NCBI RefSeq assembly: GCF_003342675.1
Contig: NZ_CP031148.1
Coordinates: forward strand, 1,488,001 to 1,552,000
From: Haloplanus rubicundus
GTDB lineage: Archaea > Halobacteriota > Halobacteria > Halobacteriales > Haloferacaceae
Length of the DNA: 64,000 bases
Direction: 5' to 3'
Below are positions 48,644-56,464 of this stretch, one piece after another (within the stretch, counting starts at the first letter, position 1; every line of letters starts with the position of its first letter). Both the position numbers and the translations under genes were made by a program. Below the pieces are notes generated by a model. It saw nothing but the letters and a program-made list of their open reading frames with translations, was not told the origin of the DNA and ran no database searches.

Positions 48644-50362
48644 GAGAAAGAGGCCGGCGCCCACGAACGCCGCGAGATAGCAGGCGGTCGCGAGACAGAG
48701 GGCGACGCCGACGCGGTGACCGACGAGCGTCCGGTCGAGTCCGTGGGTCAATCCCGTCGAGAGCGTCGTGAGCGCGGCGGCGAGCCACAGCACGTACGCG
48801 CCGACGGCGAGGCCCAACTCGGCCGTCGGGAGCGGGGCAGCCCCGAACGGTGCCGTCGTCCCCGTCTGCGTGACGCGGGCCGACAGCGCGACCGTCGTCC
48901 CGCCGACGATGGGTCCGAAGGCCGCGGCGGTGTTCGAAAGCGTATCCGTCACCTGTCCCAGTTCTCGGCGTGCCGCTTGCTCGATCCGGTCGAGTTCCGC
49001 GACGTGTTCGGCCGTCGTCACCAGTGCCTCACCGGCCGGCCGTCCTTCGGTCGCCGCGAGCGAAAACAGCGTCGCCACCTCACGTGCCCGCCGACTCGGA
49101 AGCGTCGCGAGGGCACCGGCCTCGCCGTCGAACGCCTCGTCGACCGTGACGCCGAGCCGGCGCTGCCGATTCGCCGCGTCGGTCAGCATCGCTCCGGTCG
49201 CTCCCGTCAGCCGCTCCGCTGCACCGGCGATAGCCGTCTCGACGGCTTCGCCCGCTGCCACCCGTCGTCCCACGAGGTGGCAGGCGTCGCCGAGTTCGGC
49301 CTCGACGGCGCGGACGCGCTCGTGCACCCGTTTCGCCGGGCGAGCGTCGACGACGAGGGCGACGCCGGCACCGAAACCGACCGCGGCGACCGGTGCCGCC
49401 CACGGGGCGACTAGGCGCGTCGCACCGTAGCCGCCGACCGCCGCCGCGACGACGCCACACCCCACGACGTGGAGGCGGCGATTCGGCGTCTCCGGATGGT
49501 CACGACCGATCCGCGGCGGCGGGAAGGCGACGGGGCGACGGGCGAGAAGCCACGCACCCACCCCGACCACCCCCGTCGGCAACACGAGGTCGTACAGCGC
49601 GACGACGACCGACAGCGGGAGCCGGACGCCCGTCGCCCGCGCCGCCGGCAGGACGCCGATCAGCGCGAGCGGCAGGAGGACGCCGAAGGCATACAGCCCC
49701 GTGACGGCGCCCCTGATCTCGCCCGTGAACGAGGCCAGTTCCTCCTGCACCCCGTCGAGCGCCGCCTCGACGGCCCGGTCGAGATGTCGGTCGCGCTCGG
49801 TCGCCGGTGCCGACGCGGCGGCGTCCAGTCGCGTCACGGCTCGTCCGAGCGCCGGGAACCGGTCGGCCCACTCGTCCGCGAACGCGTCGATCCCGCTCCG
49901 TGGCGTCCCTGCAGCCCGTTCGACGTGGTCACCGAGGCTCGCCGCGAGCGGTCCGTGCCCGGTGCGGGCGGCGAACGCCGCCGCCCGCTCGATCGTCGGA
50001 TCGATCCGCAACCGGAGGGCCGTCCGCCCGACGAGCGAGGCGGCGGCGCCGAGCGCCCGGGTGCGGGCAATCGTCGCCAAGAACTGCGGTCCCCGGTCCG
50101 CGACGAACGGGACGGCGACGCCGGCGGCCATGCCAGCGGACCCGACGGCGACGCCGAGCCGTGGAGTCGCGACCGTAGCTACCGACACGCCGGCACCGAC
50201 GGTGGCGACGACGACGAGGACCGCCGCGGCACGTGCCGCCGCGCCGAGCATCTCGGCGTCGACGCCGGCCGCCAGATACGACAGCGCCCGTTCGGTCTCT
50301 GGCTCGGGATCGACGGCCCACGGCCACCAGCCGGCGAGTCGGTCGACGACCGGGACGATCAT
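48641..50362 (-). CDS. Type II/IV secretion F-family inner-membrane protein (TadB/C-, PilC-like)
   Basis: A 573-residue platform protein of the secretion/pilus F family. It has two TadC/T2SS-F-like halves, seen as ERAAAFAARTGHGPLAASLG and ACHLVGRRVAAGEAVETAIA (the second with a preceding SxxE-rich helix), each followed by hydrophobic segments such as FGVLLPLALIGVLPAARATG and AVGAYVLWLAAALTTL. About eight membrane helices are predicted. The ATG (50362) overlaps the stop of the ATPase gene by four bases, the normal coupling of ATPase and platform. Its stop is supplied by palindromic element C. Confidence 0.88.
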   Translation of the reverse strand: MIVPVVDRLAGWWPWAVDPEPETERALSYLAAGVDAEMLGAAARAAAVLVVVATVGAGVSVATVATPRLGVAVGSAGMAAGVAVPFVADRGPQFLATIARTRALGAAASLVGRTALRLRIDPTIERAAAFAARTGHGPLAASLGDHVERAAGTPRSGIDAFADEWADRFPALGRAVTRLDAAASAPATERDRHLDRAVEAALDGVQEELASFTGEIRGAVTGLYAFGVLLPLALIGVLPAARATGVRLPLSVVVALYDLVLPTGVVGVGAWLLARRPVAFPPPRIGRDHPETPNRRLHVVGCGVVAAAVGGYGATRLVAPWAAPVAAVGFGAGVALVVDARPAKRVHERVRAVEAELGDACHLVGRRVAAGEAVETAIAGAAERLTGATGAMLTDAANRQRRLGVTVDEAFDGEAGALATLPSRRAREVATLFSLAATEGRPAGEALVTTAEHVAELDRIEQAARRELGQVTDTLSNTAAAFGPIVGGTTVALSARVTQTGTTAPFGAAPLPTAELGLAVGAYVLWLAAALTTLSTGLTHGLDRTLVGHRVGVALCLATACYLAAFVGAGLFL

Positions 50363-52296
50363 TCCGTCACCCGCCGACGGTGTGCCGCGTCCACCTCGTC
50401 GGCGGCCGTCCGCTCGGAGTCGGCGAGGTCGGACAGCATGGCCTCGCGGTCGTCGAGCGCCGTCAACACGTCCGCGTACGACTCGTCGGGGCGGGCGAGC
50501 GACGCCACGAGGTGGCTGTTCCCGCGGTCGACGACGCCCGTCGACTCCGTACCGTCGGGACCCCGTTCGAACAGCGACTCGAAGGCCACCTCGCCGTCGG
50601 CGTGACGGACTTCCTCGATGCCGGCGACCCGTCGCCGCTCGTCCGCGGAGAGAGTGACGAGCAGGTCGGTCGCCGCGAACGAGGACGCCGGGACGCCCAG
50701 GTCGGTCACGACGCGTTCGAGGACCGACTCGGCGCCGTCGCCGTGGATCGTCCCGAGAACGGCATTCGACGCCGCGCCGACCCGCATCGCCTCGTAGAGC
50801 GTCGACGCCTCCTCGCCCCTGACTTCGCCGACGACCAGCGCGCCGTCGCCGAGCCGGAGCGCCGTGCGCAACGCCTCGGTCGCCGAGAGCGCCGGGCCGT
50901 CGTCGGCTTCGGTTCTGACGGCCTGGACGTCCCGTCCGACGTCGTGGAGCGCCGCGACCGGGAGTTCTGGCGTGTCCTCGACCACGACGGTCCGGGTCGA
51001 CGGCGGGAGTTCCCACAGGAGCGCTCCACAGAGTGTCGTCTTTCCTGCGCCGCGCGGCCCGGCGATCAACCCCGCCGCGGCACGCTCGACGGCCAGCGAG
51101 CAGAGCGCCGCCGCGTCGGCCGGGAGCGTTCCGTTCGCCACCAGCGCCGGGAGCGTCCACGCGTCCGTCTCGTGGGCACGGAAGACGAACCCGGTGCCGT
51201 CGCTGGCGGGGTCGGTGACGCCCGCGACGCGAATCGACCCGCCGAACGGCCCTTCGGTCGTCGCGTCGAGTGTCGGGTTCGCGCGGGAGAAGCCCCGTCC
51301 ACTCTCCCGACGAAACCGGGAGGCGAGCGCGGCCGCTCCCCGTCGCGTCAGGTAGACGTTCGTCGGCAGCCGCTCGCCGTCGGCGGAGACCCGAACCGGG
51401 CCGTCGCTCACCGGCGCCGAGGCCACCACCTCCGACACCGCCGGATCGGCGAAGAGATCGTCGAGGACGCCGTGGCCACGGGTGTGTTTGCGGAGGACGC
51501 GTTCGACCGCGTCGACGGAGACGGCCTCCTCGTCGGCGACGGCGTCGACCGCACGAACGGCGCGGGTGACCGGCCGGTCGCCGCCGACGTCGCCGGCCGC
51601 CAGTCGGTCGTAGGCGGCTGACAGGGCACGCCGCTCCGCGTCGTCCAGTCGCGAGCCGAGCGGTTCGAGCAGGTAGTGGTCGCCGCGGTCGGTGCGGTAG
51701 CGACGCACCGTCGCCCCGGTGTCGAGTTCGCGCCGCTCGACCAGCGTCGCCCCCGTCGGCGGGCGCTCGATCAGCCGCGAGTTCGACACCGTCAGTCCGA
51801 CAGTCGAGGATAGCGCCGTCTCGTATTCGCCGTCGGCTCGCTCGGCGCCGGCGGCCAACCCCGAGCTGGCCGCCAGCTTCGCGACCGGCCCGGTGCGACC
51901 GGTCGCGGTACGCGCGGCGCCCAGCGGATCACGTCGCGCCCGCGTTGCGAGCGACTCGTCGTGGACGGCGACGCGGGCGGCGAACCGCCCGGCCGCGACC
52001 AGCAGTCCGACGGCGCCGTCGTCGTAGACGCGTTCGCGCCCGTCACGCCGGACGCGAACCGCGTCGGCGTCCCGGTCCGCGAGGGCGTCGACGACCGTCG
52101 CGCGACAGGTCGGTTCGGTAGCCAGGTCGCCCCCACCCTGGCAGTCGTCGGCGTCGACGACGAGCACCGCGTCGTCTTCGGGGTCCGATCCAGCCGGCGT
52201 CCGGAAGGTCGGTTCACACCGGCACTCGTCGTCGGCGCCCGTGTCCGACACGCCGTCCGTTCGCCCTCGCTCACGCAGCCGATCCAGCAGTCGCAT
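50359..52296 (-). CDS. Type II/IV secretion system ATPase (PilB/TadA/GspE-like)
   Basis: A 645-residue hexameric motor ATPase. The C-terminal half has Walker A GPRGAGKTT (~412-420), the Asp box region, Walker B ALVVGEVRGEE (~485-495) and a His box (AVLGTIHGDGAESVLERVV). The first ~330 residues are an N-terminal domain with several cysteines (CRCEPTF, CQGGGD, TCRAT) not typical of bacterial PilB. It would power assembly of a pilus or a secretion pseudopilus at the membrane. Start MRLLDRLRERG at 52296. Gene order places it upstream of the F protein and downstream of two short proteins. Confidence 0.92.
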   Translation of the reverse strand: MRLLDRLRERGRTDGVSDTGADDECRCEPTFRTPAGSDPEDDAVLVVDADDCQGGGDLATEPTCRATVVDALADRDADAVRVRRDGRERVYDDGAVGLLVAAGRFAARVAVHDESLATRARRDPLGAARTATGRTGPVAKLAASSGLAAGAERADGEYETALSSTVGLTVSNSRLIERPPTGATLVERRELDTGATVRRYRTDRGDHYLLEPLGSRLDDAERRALSAAYDRLAAGDVGGDRPVTRAVRAVDAVADEEAVSVDAVERVLRKHTRGHGVLDDLFADPAVSEVVASAPVSDGPVRVSADGERLPTNVYLTRRGAAALASRFRRESGRGFSRANPTLDATTEGPFGGSIRVAGVTDPASDGTGFVFRAHETDAWTLPALVANGTLPADAAALCSLAVERAAAGLIAGPRGAGKTTLCGALLWELPPSTRTVVVEDTPELPVAALHDVGRDVQAVRTEADDGPALSATEALRTALRLGDGALVVGEVRGEEASTLYEAMRVGAASNAVLGTIHGDGAESVLERVVTDLGVPASSFAATDLLVTLSADERRRVAGIEEVRHADGEVAFESLFERGPDGTESTGVVDRGNSHLVASLARPDESYADVLTALDDREAMLSDLADSERTAADEVDAAHRRRVTE

Positions 52297-52328
52297 GTGG
52301 CCGGTGGCCGCGGCATCGCTTTTCAACC

Positions 52329-52757
52329 TCACCCGACGGCGACGCCGACCCCGTCGTCGCGGACGAGCGAGAGTTCGAGACGACGCCGGGACCCACCGTC
52401 GAGGACGACGCGCCCGTCCGGCGTCCGGAGGTCGACTCCCGGCAGTCGCGTCCGGCGTGCGCGCGCGCCGTCGAGGCGATAGCCGATCTGATCGCGCTCG
52501 CCGTCGATCCACAGGCGCGCGCCGACGGCCGTCCACGACCGCTCCGGGAGGTGAACGCTGACGAGTCGCCGTGCACCCGCCACGCTCGGCGCCGTCGGGT
52601 CCTCGTGGGCCTGGAGCGACCGCACCGCGCGGTCGATCCGGTCGACCACGCGGTCGAGGTGGATCGTCGTCCGCCGCTCCCGCCCCTCGTCGACGGCGGG
52701 CGTCACCGCCGCCAGCAGGGCGACGGTCAGGCAGACGGCGAGGACGGCCCGGATCAC
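52329..52757 (-). CDS. Single-span membrane protein of the cluster (DUF7311-like)
   Basis: A 142-residue protein, started from GTG at 52757 which overlaps the stop of the upstream coiled-coil gene (GTGA). The N-terminus MIRAVLAVCLTVALLAAVTP is a signal or anchor helix; the rest is a small beta-rich domain (LVSVHLPERSWTAVGARLWI, GYRLDGARARRTRLPGVDLR). DUF7311 by gene order, from memory. Probably exported and part of the same machine; no enzymatic motif. Confidence 0.76.
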   Translation of the reverse strand: MIRAVLAVCLTVALLAAVTPAVDEGRERRTTIHLDRVVDRIDRAVRSLQAHEDPTAPSVAGARRLVSVHLPERSWTAVGARLWIDGERDQIGYRLDGARARRTRLPGVDLRTPDGRVVLDGGSRRRLELSLVRDDGVGVAVG

Positions 52758-53353
52758 AGGAGCCGACGGATGCGCTCGGCGAGCGACCGGTCGGCGTCGG
52801 CGTCGTCCGGCTTCGCCTCCATCGCCGCTGCGTCGGCGAGGGCGTCGTCGGTGCGGGCGGCCACCTCGCCGGTCAACGAGCCGTCACGGTCGCGACTGCG
52901 GTCGCCGACGCGACCCGCACCCTCACTCCGGTCGCCCGCGACGCTCGGTTCGCGCCGGCTTGAGTCGCGTTGCGAGGTGGTTCGTGCGTCGCGAGGTGGG
53001 GCCGTGGCGTGGTCGCGGTCGGTCGGTTCGTTCGCGACGCTCGTCTCGTCCCGACCGCTCACCGCTTCGCGCACCGCCGCCAGTTCGGATTCGAGGCGGT
53101 CGACCCTGGCGACGGCGGCGTCCGCTCGCCGCTCGACCGCTTCGTCGACTGCCCGGACGCCGCCGGCGAAGCCACGGAGCGCCTGCACCGCCGCGTCGAG
53201 TTCGGCCACCCGGGCCTCGATGTCGCCGACGGTCGCCTCGAGTTCGTCGAGGCGGGCGTCCATCCGTGCGGCCTCGGGGAGGCCGTCGTCGGCGTGACCG
53301 TCGGTTATCGTGCGTTCGAGGGCGGCGACGCGTTCTTCCAATCTGTCGTCCAT
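52754..53353 (-). CDS. Coiled-coil protein at the head of the pilus-like cluster (DUF7310-like)
   Basis: A 199-residue soluble protein. Residues ~1-90 are an extended coiled coil of DDRLEERVAALERTITDG type; an acidic, Arg/Asp/Ser-rich, low-complexity middle (TSVANEPTDRDHATAPP) and a short C-terminal helix (SLAERIRRLL) follow. DUF7310 by gene order, from memory. The ATG at 53353 is preferred to one at 53374 because a minus-strand TTTTA box (53381-53386) is about 30 bases upstream of 53353 but too close to 53374. It opens the 9.6-kb minus-strand run and is divergent from the CetZ gene. Confidence 0.78.
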   Translation of the reverse strand: MDDRLEERVAALERTITDGHADDGLPEAARMDARLDELEATVGDIEARVAELDAAVQALRGFAGGVRAVDEAVERRADAAVARVDRLESELAAVREAVSGRDETSVANEPTDRDHATAPPRDARTTSQRDSSRREPSVAGDRSEGAGRVGDRSRDRDGSLTGEVAARTDDALADAAAMEAKPDDADADRSLAERIRRLL

Positions 53354-53380
53354 GTTGCGCGGTGGTTCCGGCATCGTACC

Positions 53381-53391
53381 TAAAATCTCGG
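53381..53391 (-). promoter_or_regulatory. Promoter of the pilus-like cluster
   Basis: Minus-strand GATTTTAGG is about 30 bases before the ATG at 53353. It lies in an 86-base region between two divergent genes, so the pilus-like operon and cetZ may share regulatory sequence. No clear box was found for cetZ itself. Confidence 0.4.
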
Positions 53392-53439
53392 CTGCACGCA
53401 ACGGAGCGTTGAAGAGGGCGCAAGACACACGTCGGACGT

Positions 53440-54519
53440 ATGAAGTCCGTCCTGATTGGCGTCGGGCAGGCCGGTGGCAAGGTCACCGCCGCGCTGTCCG
53501 ACTTCGACGCGCGAAACGGGTTCGGTGCCGTCGTCGGGTCGCTCGCGGTCAACAGCGCCCGCTCGGACCTCCAGTCCCTCCCTCTCGATACCGTCCTCAT
53601 CGGCGGCGCCGAGGTGAACGGGCACGGCGTCGGCGGCGACAACGAACTCGGCACGCAGGTGATGCAAAACGACCTGCAGGAAGTGATGGGTGCCATCGAC
53701 GGTCGTACGACGGCCGAGGCCGAGGCGATATTCGTCGTCGCCGGCCTCGGCGGTGGGACGGGGAGCGGCGGCGCGCCGTATCTCGTCAGCGAACTGCAGG
53801 AGATATACGACCTCCCCGTCTACGGACTGGGTATCCTCCCCGGCCGCGACGAGGGATCGCTCTACCAGGTGAACGCCGGTCGGTCGCTGAAGACGCTACT
53901 CCGTGAGGCGGACGCCACCCTCCTCGTCGACAACGACGCGTGGCGGTCGTCGGGCGAGAGCCTCGAATCCGGCTACGAGGCGATCAACGAGCGCATCGCC
54001 CGGCGGGTCGGCCTCCTCCTCGCCGCCGGCGAGGCGACACAGGGCGTCGGCGAGTCCGTCGTCGACAGCTCCGAGGTCATCAACACGCTCCGCGGAAGCG
54101 GCGTCGCGACGCTCGGCTACGCCTCGGCCGACGCCTCGTCGGACGCCGCCGCGAACGTCAACGTCGTCACGAGCACGACCCGGCGGGCAGTACGCTCCGG
54201 GATGAGTCTCCCCGAGACGACGACTGCGGAACGCGGGCTGCTGGTCGTCGCCGGCCGCCCGGACGCCATCTCGCGGAAAGGCGTCGAACGCGCCCGCTCG
54301 TGGCTGGAGACGGAAGTCGACACGATGGAGGTGCGCGGCGGCGACTTTCCGACCCGTGACGACCGCCTCGCCGCGCTGGTCCTGCTCGGCGGCGTCGCCC
54401 ACTCCGACCGTCTCGAGGGCTTCCTCGAACGCGCGCGACAGGCGGCCCGCGAGGAGGAGCAACGAGCGGAGGAGGACGATGCGGGACTCACCGACGACCG
54501 GATCGACGGCCTGCTCTAG
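53440..54519 (+). CDS. CetZ-type tubulin-like GTPase
   Basis: A 359-residue member of the tubulin/FtsZ superfamily, CetZ group. The GTP signature is LGGGTGSGGAPYL (~103-115) and the N-terminal loop IGVGQAGGKV. VNSARSDLQSLP and YGLGILPGRDEGSLYQVNAG are CetZ-like rather than FtsZ-like, and the C-terminus (EEEQRAEEDDAGLTDDR) is acidic without an FtsZ-type KR tail. CetZ proteins control cell shape and motility in Haloferax. Which CetZ class this is cannot be said. The short intergenic region with the divergent pilus-like operon is notable. Confidence 0.9.
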   Translation: MKSVLIGVGQAGGKVTAALSDFDARNGFGAVVGSLAVNSARSDLQSLPLDTVLIGGAEVNGHGVGGDNELGTQVMQNDLQEVMGAIDGRTTAEAEAIFVVAGLGGGTGSGGAPYLVSELQEIYDLPVYGLGILPGRDEGSLYQVNAGRSLKTLLREADATLLVDNDAWRSSGESLESGYEAINERIARRVGLLLAAGEATQGVGESVVDSSEVINTLRGSGVATLGYASADASSDAAANVNVVTSTTRRAVRSGMSLPETTTAERGLLVVAGRPDAISRKGVERARSWLETEVDTMEVRGGDFPTRDDRLAALVLLGGVAHSDRLEGFLERARQAAREEEQRAEEDDAGLTDDRIDGLL

Positions 54520-54520
54520 C

Positions 54521-54604
54521 TCATAGGAAGTATCGTAACTGTCCAGAGATTCTCGCCGAGACGGTCCGGCGAGAATCCCTGACGACTTCCGATGACCCCT
54601 ATCA
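54521..54604 (-). repeat. Palindromic 3'-end element, copy D
   Basis: Fills the gap between the convergent cetZ and phosphodiesterase genes. On the plus strand the left arm begins TCATAGGAAGTATCGTAACTG, the inner left stem AGATTCTCGCC, the loop GAGACGGTCC (matching copy C in the form GAGACnnTCC), then GGCGAGAATCC and the right arm ending CCCCTATCA. The outer boxes GTAACTG and GACTTCC are in the opposite strand sense from those of the other copies. Its last three bases are the TGA of the phosphodiesterase gene. Confidence 0.8.
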
Positions 54605-55954
54605 CTTCGACGTGACGAGGCTCCCGCCGTCGAAGTCGGTGCGTCCGTAGTCGACGTCCATCAGGTCGAGAATCGTGGGCGCGATGTCGAACAGGTCCGC
54701 GTCGGTGATGGAGACGGACGGGTCGTCGACGAACAGTGTCGCGTTGTCGAAACTGTGCATCCCGTTGCGCGGCCCCACGTCGAACACCTCGTCGTGGCTC
54801 TTGAACCCGGATTTGAGGTCGAAGCCGTGGTTCGGGATGGCGACGAGGTCGGGTGCGATGTCGTCGTGGGTCCCCCGGAAGGCGTCCTCCTTCTCGACGA
54901 CTCGCTCACACACCTTCTTCCCGTCCGGCCCTTCCAGCGATTCGAGCGCCGCCTTCAGTTCGGCGCGCACCTCGTCGTACTCCTCCTCGGGGACGGACCC
55001 ACGCGGTTCGCGCCCTTCGAGGTTGATGTAGAACCGACCCGGAATGAGCGAGTACGCGCGGGATTCCTCGGCGATGTCGGTCAGGTCGTCGTGGTCGTCG
55101 TCCTCGAAGGAGAGCCATCCTTCCTCTTCGAGCCACGCGTTGCAGTGGACCTCGTAGTCGAGCGACGTGAAGCCGTGGTCGCTGGCGACGACGAGCGTCA
55201 CGTCGTCGGGGAGCATCGCCCGAATCTTGCCGACGTAGTCGTCGACCTTGCGGTAGAAGTCCATGAACGCCTCCTTGTTCTCGCCGTCCCGTTCGTAATC
55301 CTTGAACAGGAAGTGATTGACCCGGTCGGTCGTCATGAAGACGCCGAAAAACAGGTCCCAGTCGTCCCCCTGAAGGTAGTGGGAGAAGGCCTCGAAGCGG
55401 GTGTCGAGGGTGTCGTGAGCGTCCTCGACGAAGTCGCTTTTGTCCTCCCTGTGTCCGAGTTTGGCGTTCACGTCGATGGCGTAATCGATGGACTGCAGGT
55501 AGTCGCGGAGTTCGTCGGGGTGGGCGGCCTTGTCGACGCCGGGCGAGAGAAAGCCCGACACCATCCGCTGGACGTTCCGCTGGGGCGGGAACGTGACGGG
55601 GACGTTCATCACCGTCGCCTCCCGGCCGGCCTCGTCGAGGCGGTCCCAGATGCGCGGTGCCTGTACGTCCTGTCCCATCGGGACGTAGGTGTCGTACGAT
55701 CCGACCTCGCGGTCTTGGAAGCCGTAGACGCCGGTCTCACCCGGGTTGACGCCGGTCGTGAGCGCCGGCCAGCACGCGCTCGACTCCGGCGGGACGATGC
55801 TGTCGATGGCACCCGCACTCCCCTCGTCGGCGAGTGCCGCGAAGTTCGGAAACTCCTCCGGATGCTCCTCGAGGAGGCTAAACGGCACTCCGTCGATGCC
55901 GACGAACGCGACGCGCGGGTGGTCCTCACCGCGCAGCCGATCGAACAGACCCAT
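54602..55954 (-). CDS. Alkaline phosphatase superfamily phosphodiesterase/nucleotide pyrophosphatase
   Basis: A 450-residue type I phosphodiesterase of the alkaline phosphatase superfamily. VAFVGIDGVPFSLLEEHPEE and IVPPESSACWPALTTGVNPG hold the first Asp and the likely Ser/Thr nucleophile (SSACWPALTTG, ~65). FGVFMTTDRVNHFLFKDYE provides Asp/His metal ligands, VVASDHGFTSLD the DHG motif and GTHDDIAPDLVAIPNHG the C-terminal ligands. No signal peptide, so it is cytosolic. Substrate is not known; sugar-nucleotide or phosphonate hydrolysis is typical of the family. A TATA-like box lies 25 bases before the ATG. Its stop is in palindromic element D. Confidence 0.9.
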   Translation of the reverse strand: MGLFDRLRGEDHPRVAFVGIDGVPFSLLEEHPEEFPNFAALADEGSAGAIDSIVPPESSACWPALTTGVNPGETGVYGFQDREVGSYDTYVPMGQDVQAPRIWDRLDEAGREATVMNVPVTFPPQRNVQRMVSGFLSPGVDKAAHPDELRDYLQSIDYAIDVNAKLGHREDKSDFVEDAHDTLDTRFEAFSHYLQGDDWDLFFGVFMTTDRVNHFLFKDYERDGENKEAFMDFYRKVDDYVGKIRAMLPDDVTLVVASDHGFTSLDYEVHCNAWLEEEGWLSFEDDDHDDLTDIAEESRAYSLIPGRFYINLEGREPRGSVPEEEYDEVRAELKAALESLEGPDGKKVCERVVEKEDAFRGTHDDIAPDLVAIPNHGFDLKSGFKSHDEVFDVGPRNGMHSFDNATLFVDDPSVSITDADLFDIAPTILDLMDVDYGRTDFDGGSLVTSK

Positions 55955-55975
55955 ACCACCGCATACCCGTGACGC

Positions 55976-55982
55976 TAATAAG
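55976..55982 (-). promoter_or_regulatory. TATA-like box of the phosphodiesterase gene
   Basis: Minus-strand CTTATTA centred 25 bases before the ATG at 55954, consistent with a leaderless mRNA. Confidence 0.5.
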
Positions 55983-56029
55983 TATCTTCGTTTCCGGCGG
56001 ATACCCGTCGGTAGCTGTGTCGCCGTTGC

Positions 56030-56044
56030 GGTCACGTCGTGACC
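56030..56044. promoter_or_regulatory. Perfect 7-1-7 inverted repeat, candidate operator
   Basis: GGTCACG-T-CGTGACC in the 264-base gap between the divergent phosphodiesterase and DUF7123-like genes. It lies 175 bases before the ATG at 56219 and 76 bases before the phosphodiesterase start on the other strand. A dyad of this kind could bind a dimeric regulator. The rest of the gap holds only promoter-like sequence; an overlapping minus-strand frame (56032-56268) lacks coding character. Confidence 0.35.
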
Positions 56045-56218
56045 CGTCGGCGGCCGAGCCACGGGCCGGCATCGACGCCGCCGGCTGTTAGGCGACCGTA
56101 CCTCGTGGGCCATCTTCGGCGGGTGTTACACCTCGAGAACGCGAGAAAACCGACCGACGGAAGCGTGTTAACCGCACGTACCAAACCCCCTATTACCGAC
56201 TCGGTCCACTCCTCTGGT

Positions 56219-56464
56219 ATGAGCACGACCACCGCGGGCACCGACCTCAACGAGAAACAGCGGCGCATCCTCGGCTACCTCCGCGAACACGCGGCCACCA
56301 AGACGTACTTCAAGTCCCGACTCATCGCGCAGGAACTCGGCATGACCGCCAAAGAGGTCGGTGCAAACATGACCGCGATCCACACCGGCGAGTTCGACGT
56401 GGACGTGGAGAAGTGGGGCTACTCCTCGGGGACGACCTGGAAGGTCGACGTTCAGGGGTCGTAA
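56219..56464 (+). CDS. Small helix-turn-helix protein (DUF7123-like)
   Basis: An 81-residue protein: MSTTTAGTDLNEKQRRILGY, LREHAATKTYFKSRLIAQEL, and GMTAKEVGANMTAIHTGEFD form a compact winged-helix-like fold ending KWGYSSGTTWKVDVQGS. It matches a conserved haloarchaeal family (DUF7123, from memory) of putative DNA-binding proteins. The plausible box is CCTATTACC near 56189-56197, about 26 bases before the ATG. The stop overlaps the convergent gene at 56452 by 13 bases. Function unknown. Confidence 0.82.
   Translation: MSTTTAGTDLNEKQRRILGYLREHAATKTYFKSRLIAQELGMTAKEVGANMTAIHTGEFDVDVEKWGYSSGTTWKVDVQGS

Noticed and set aside
56032-56268. 78-residue minus-strand frame in the 264-base gap
   Set aside because: No conserved motif and it overlaps the start of the DUF7123-like gene and the dyad; Arg/Cys composition fits a random open frame.
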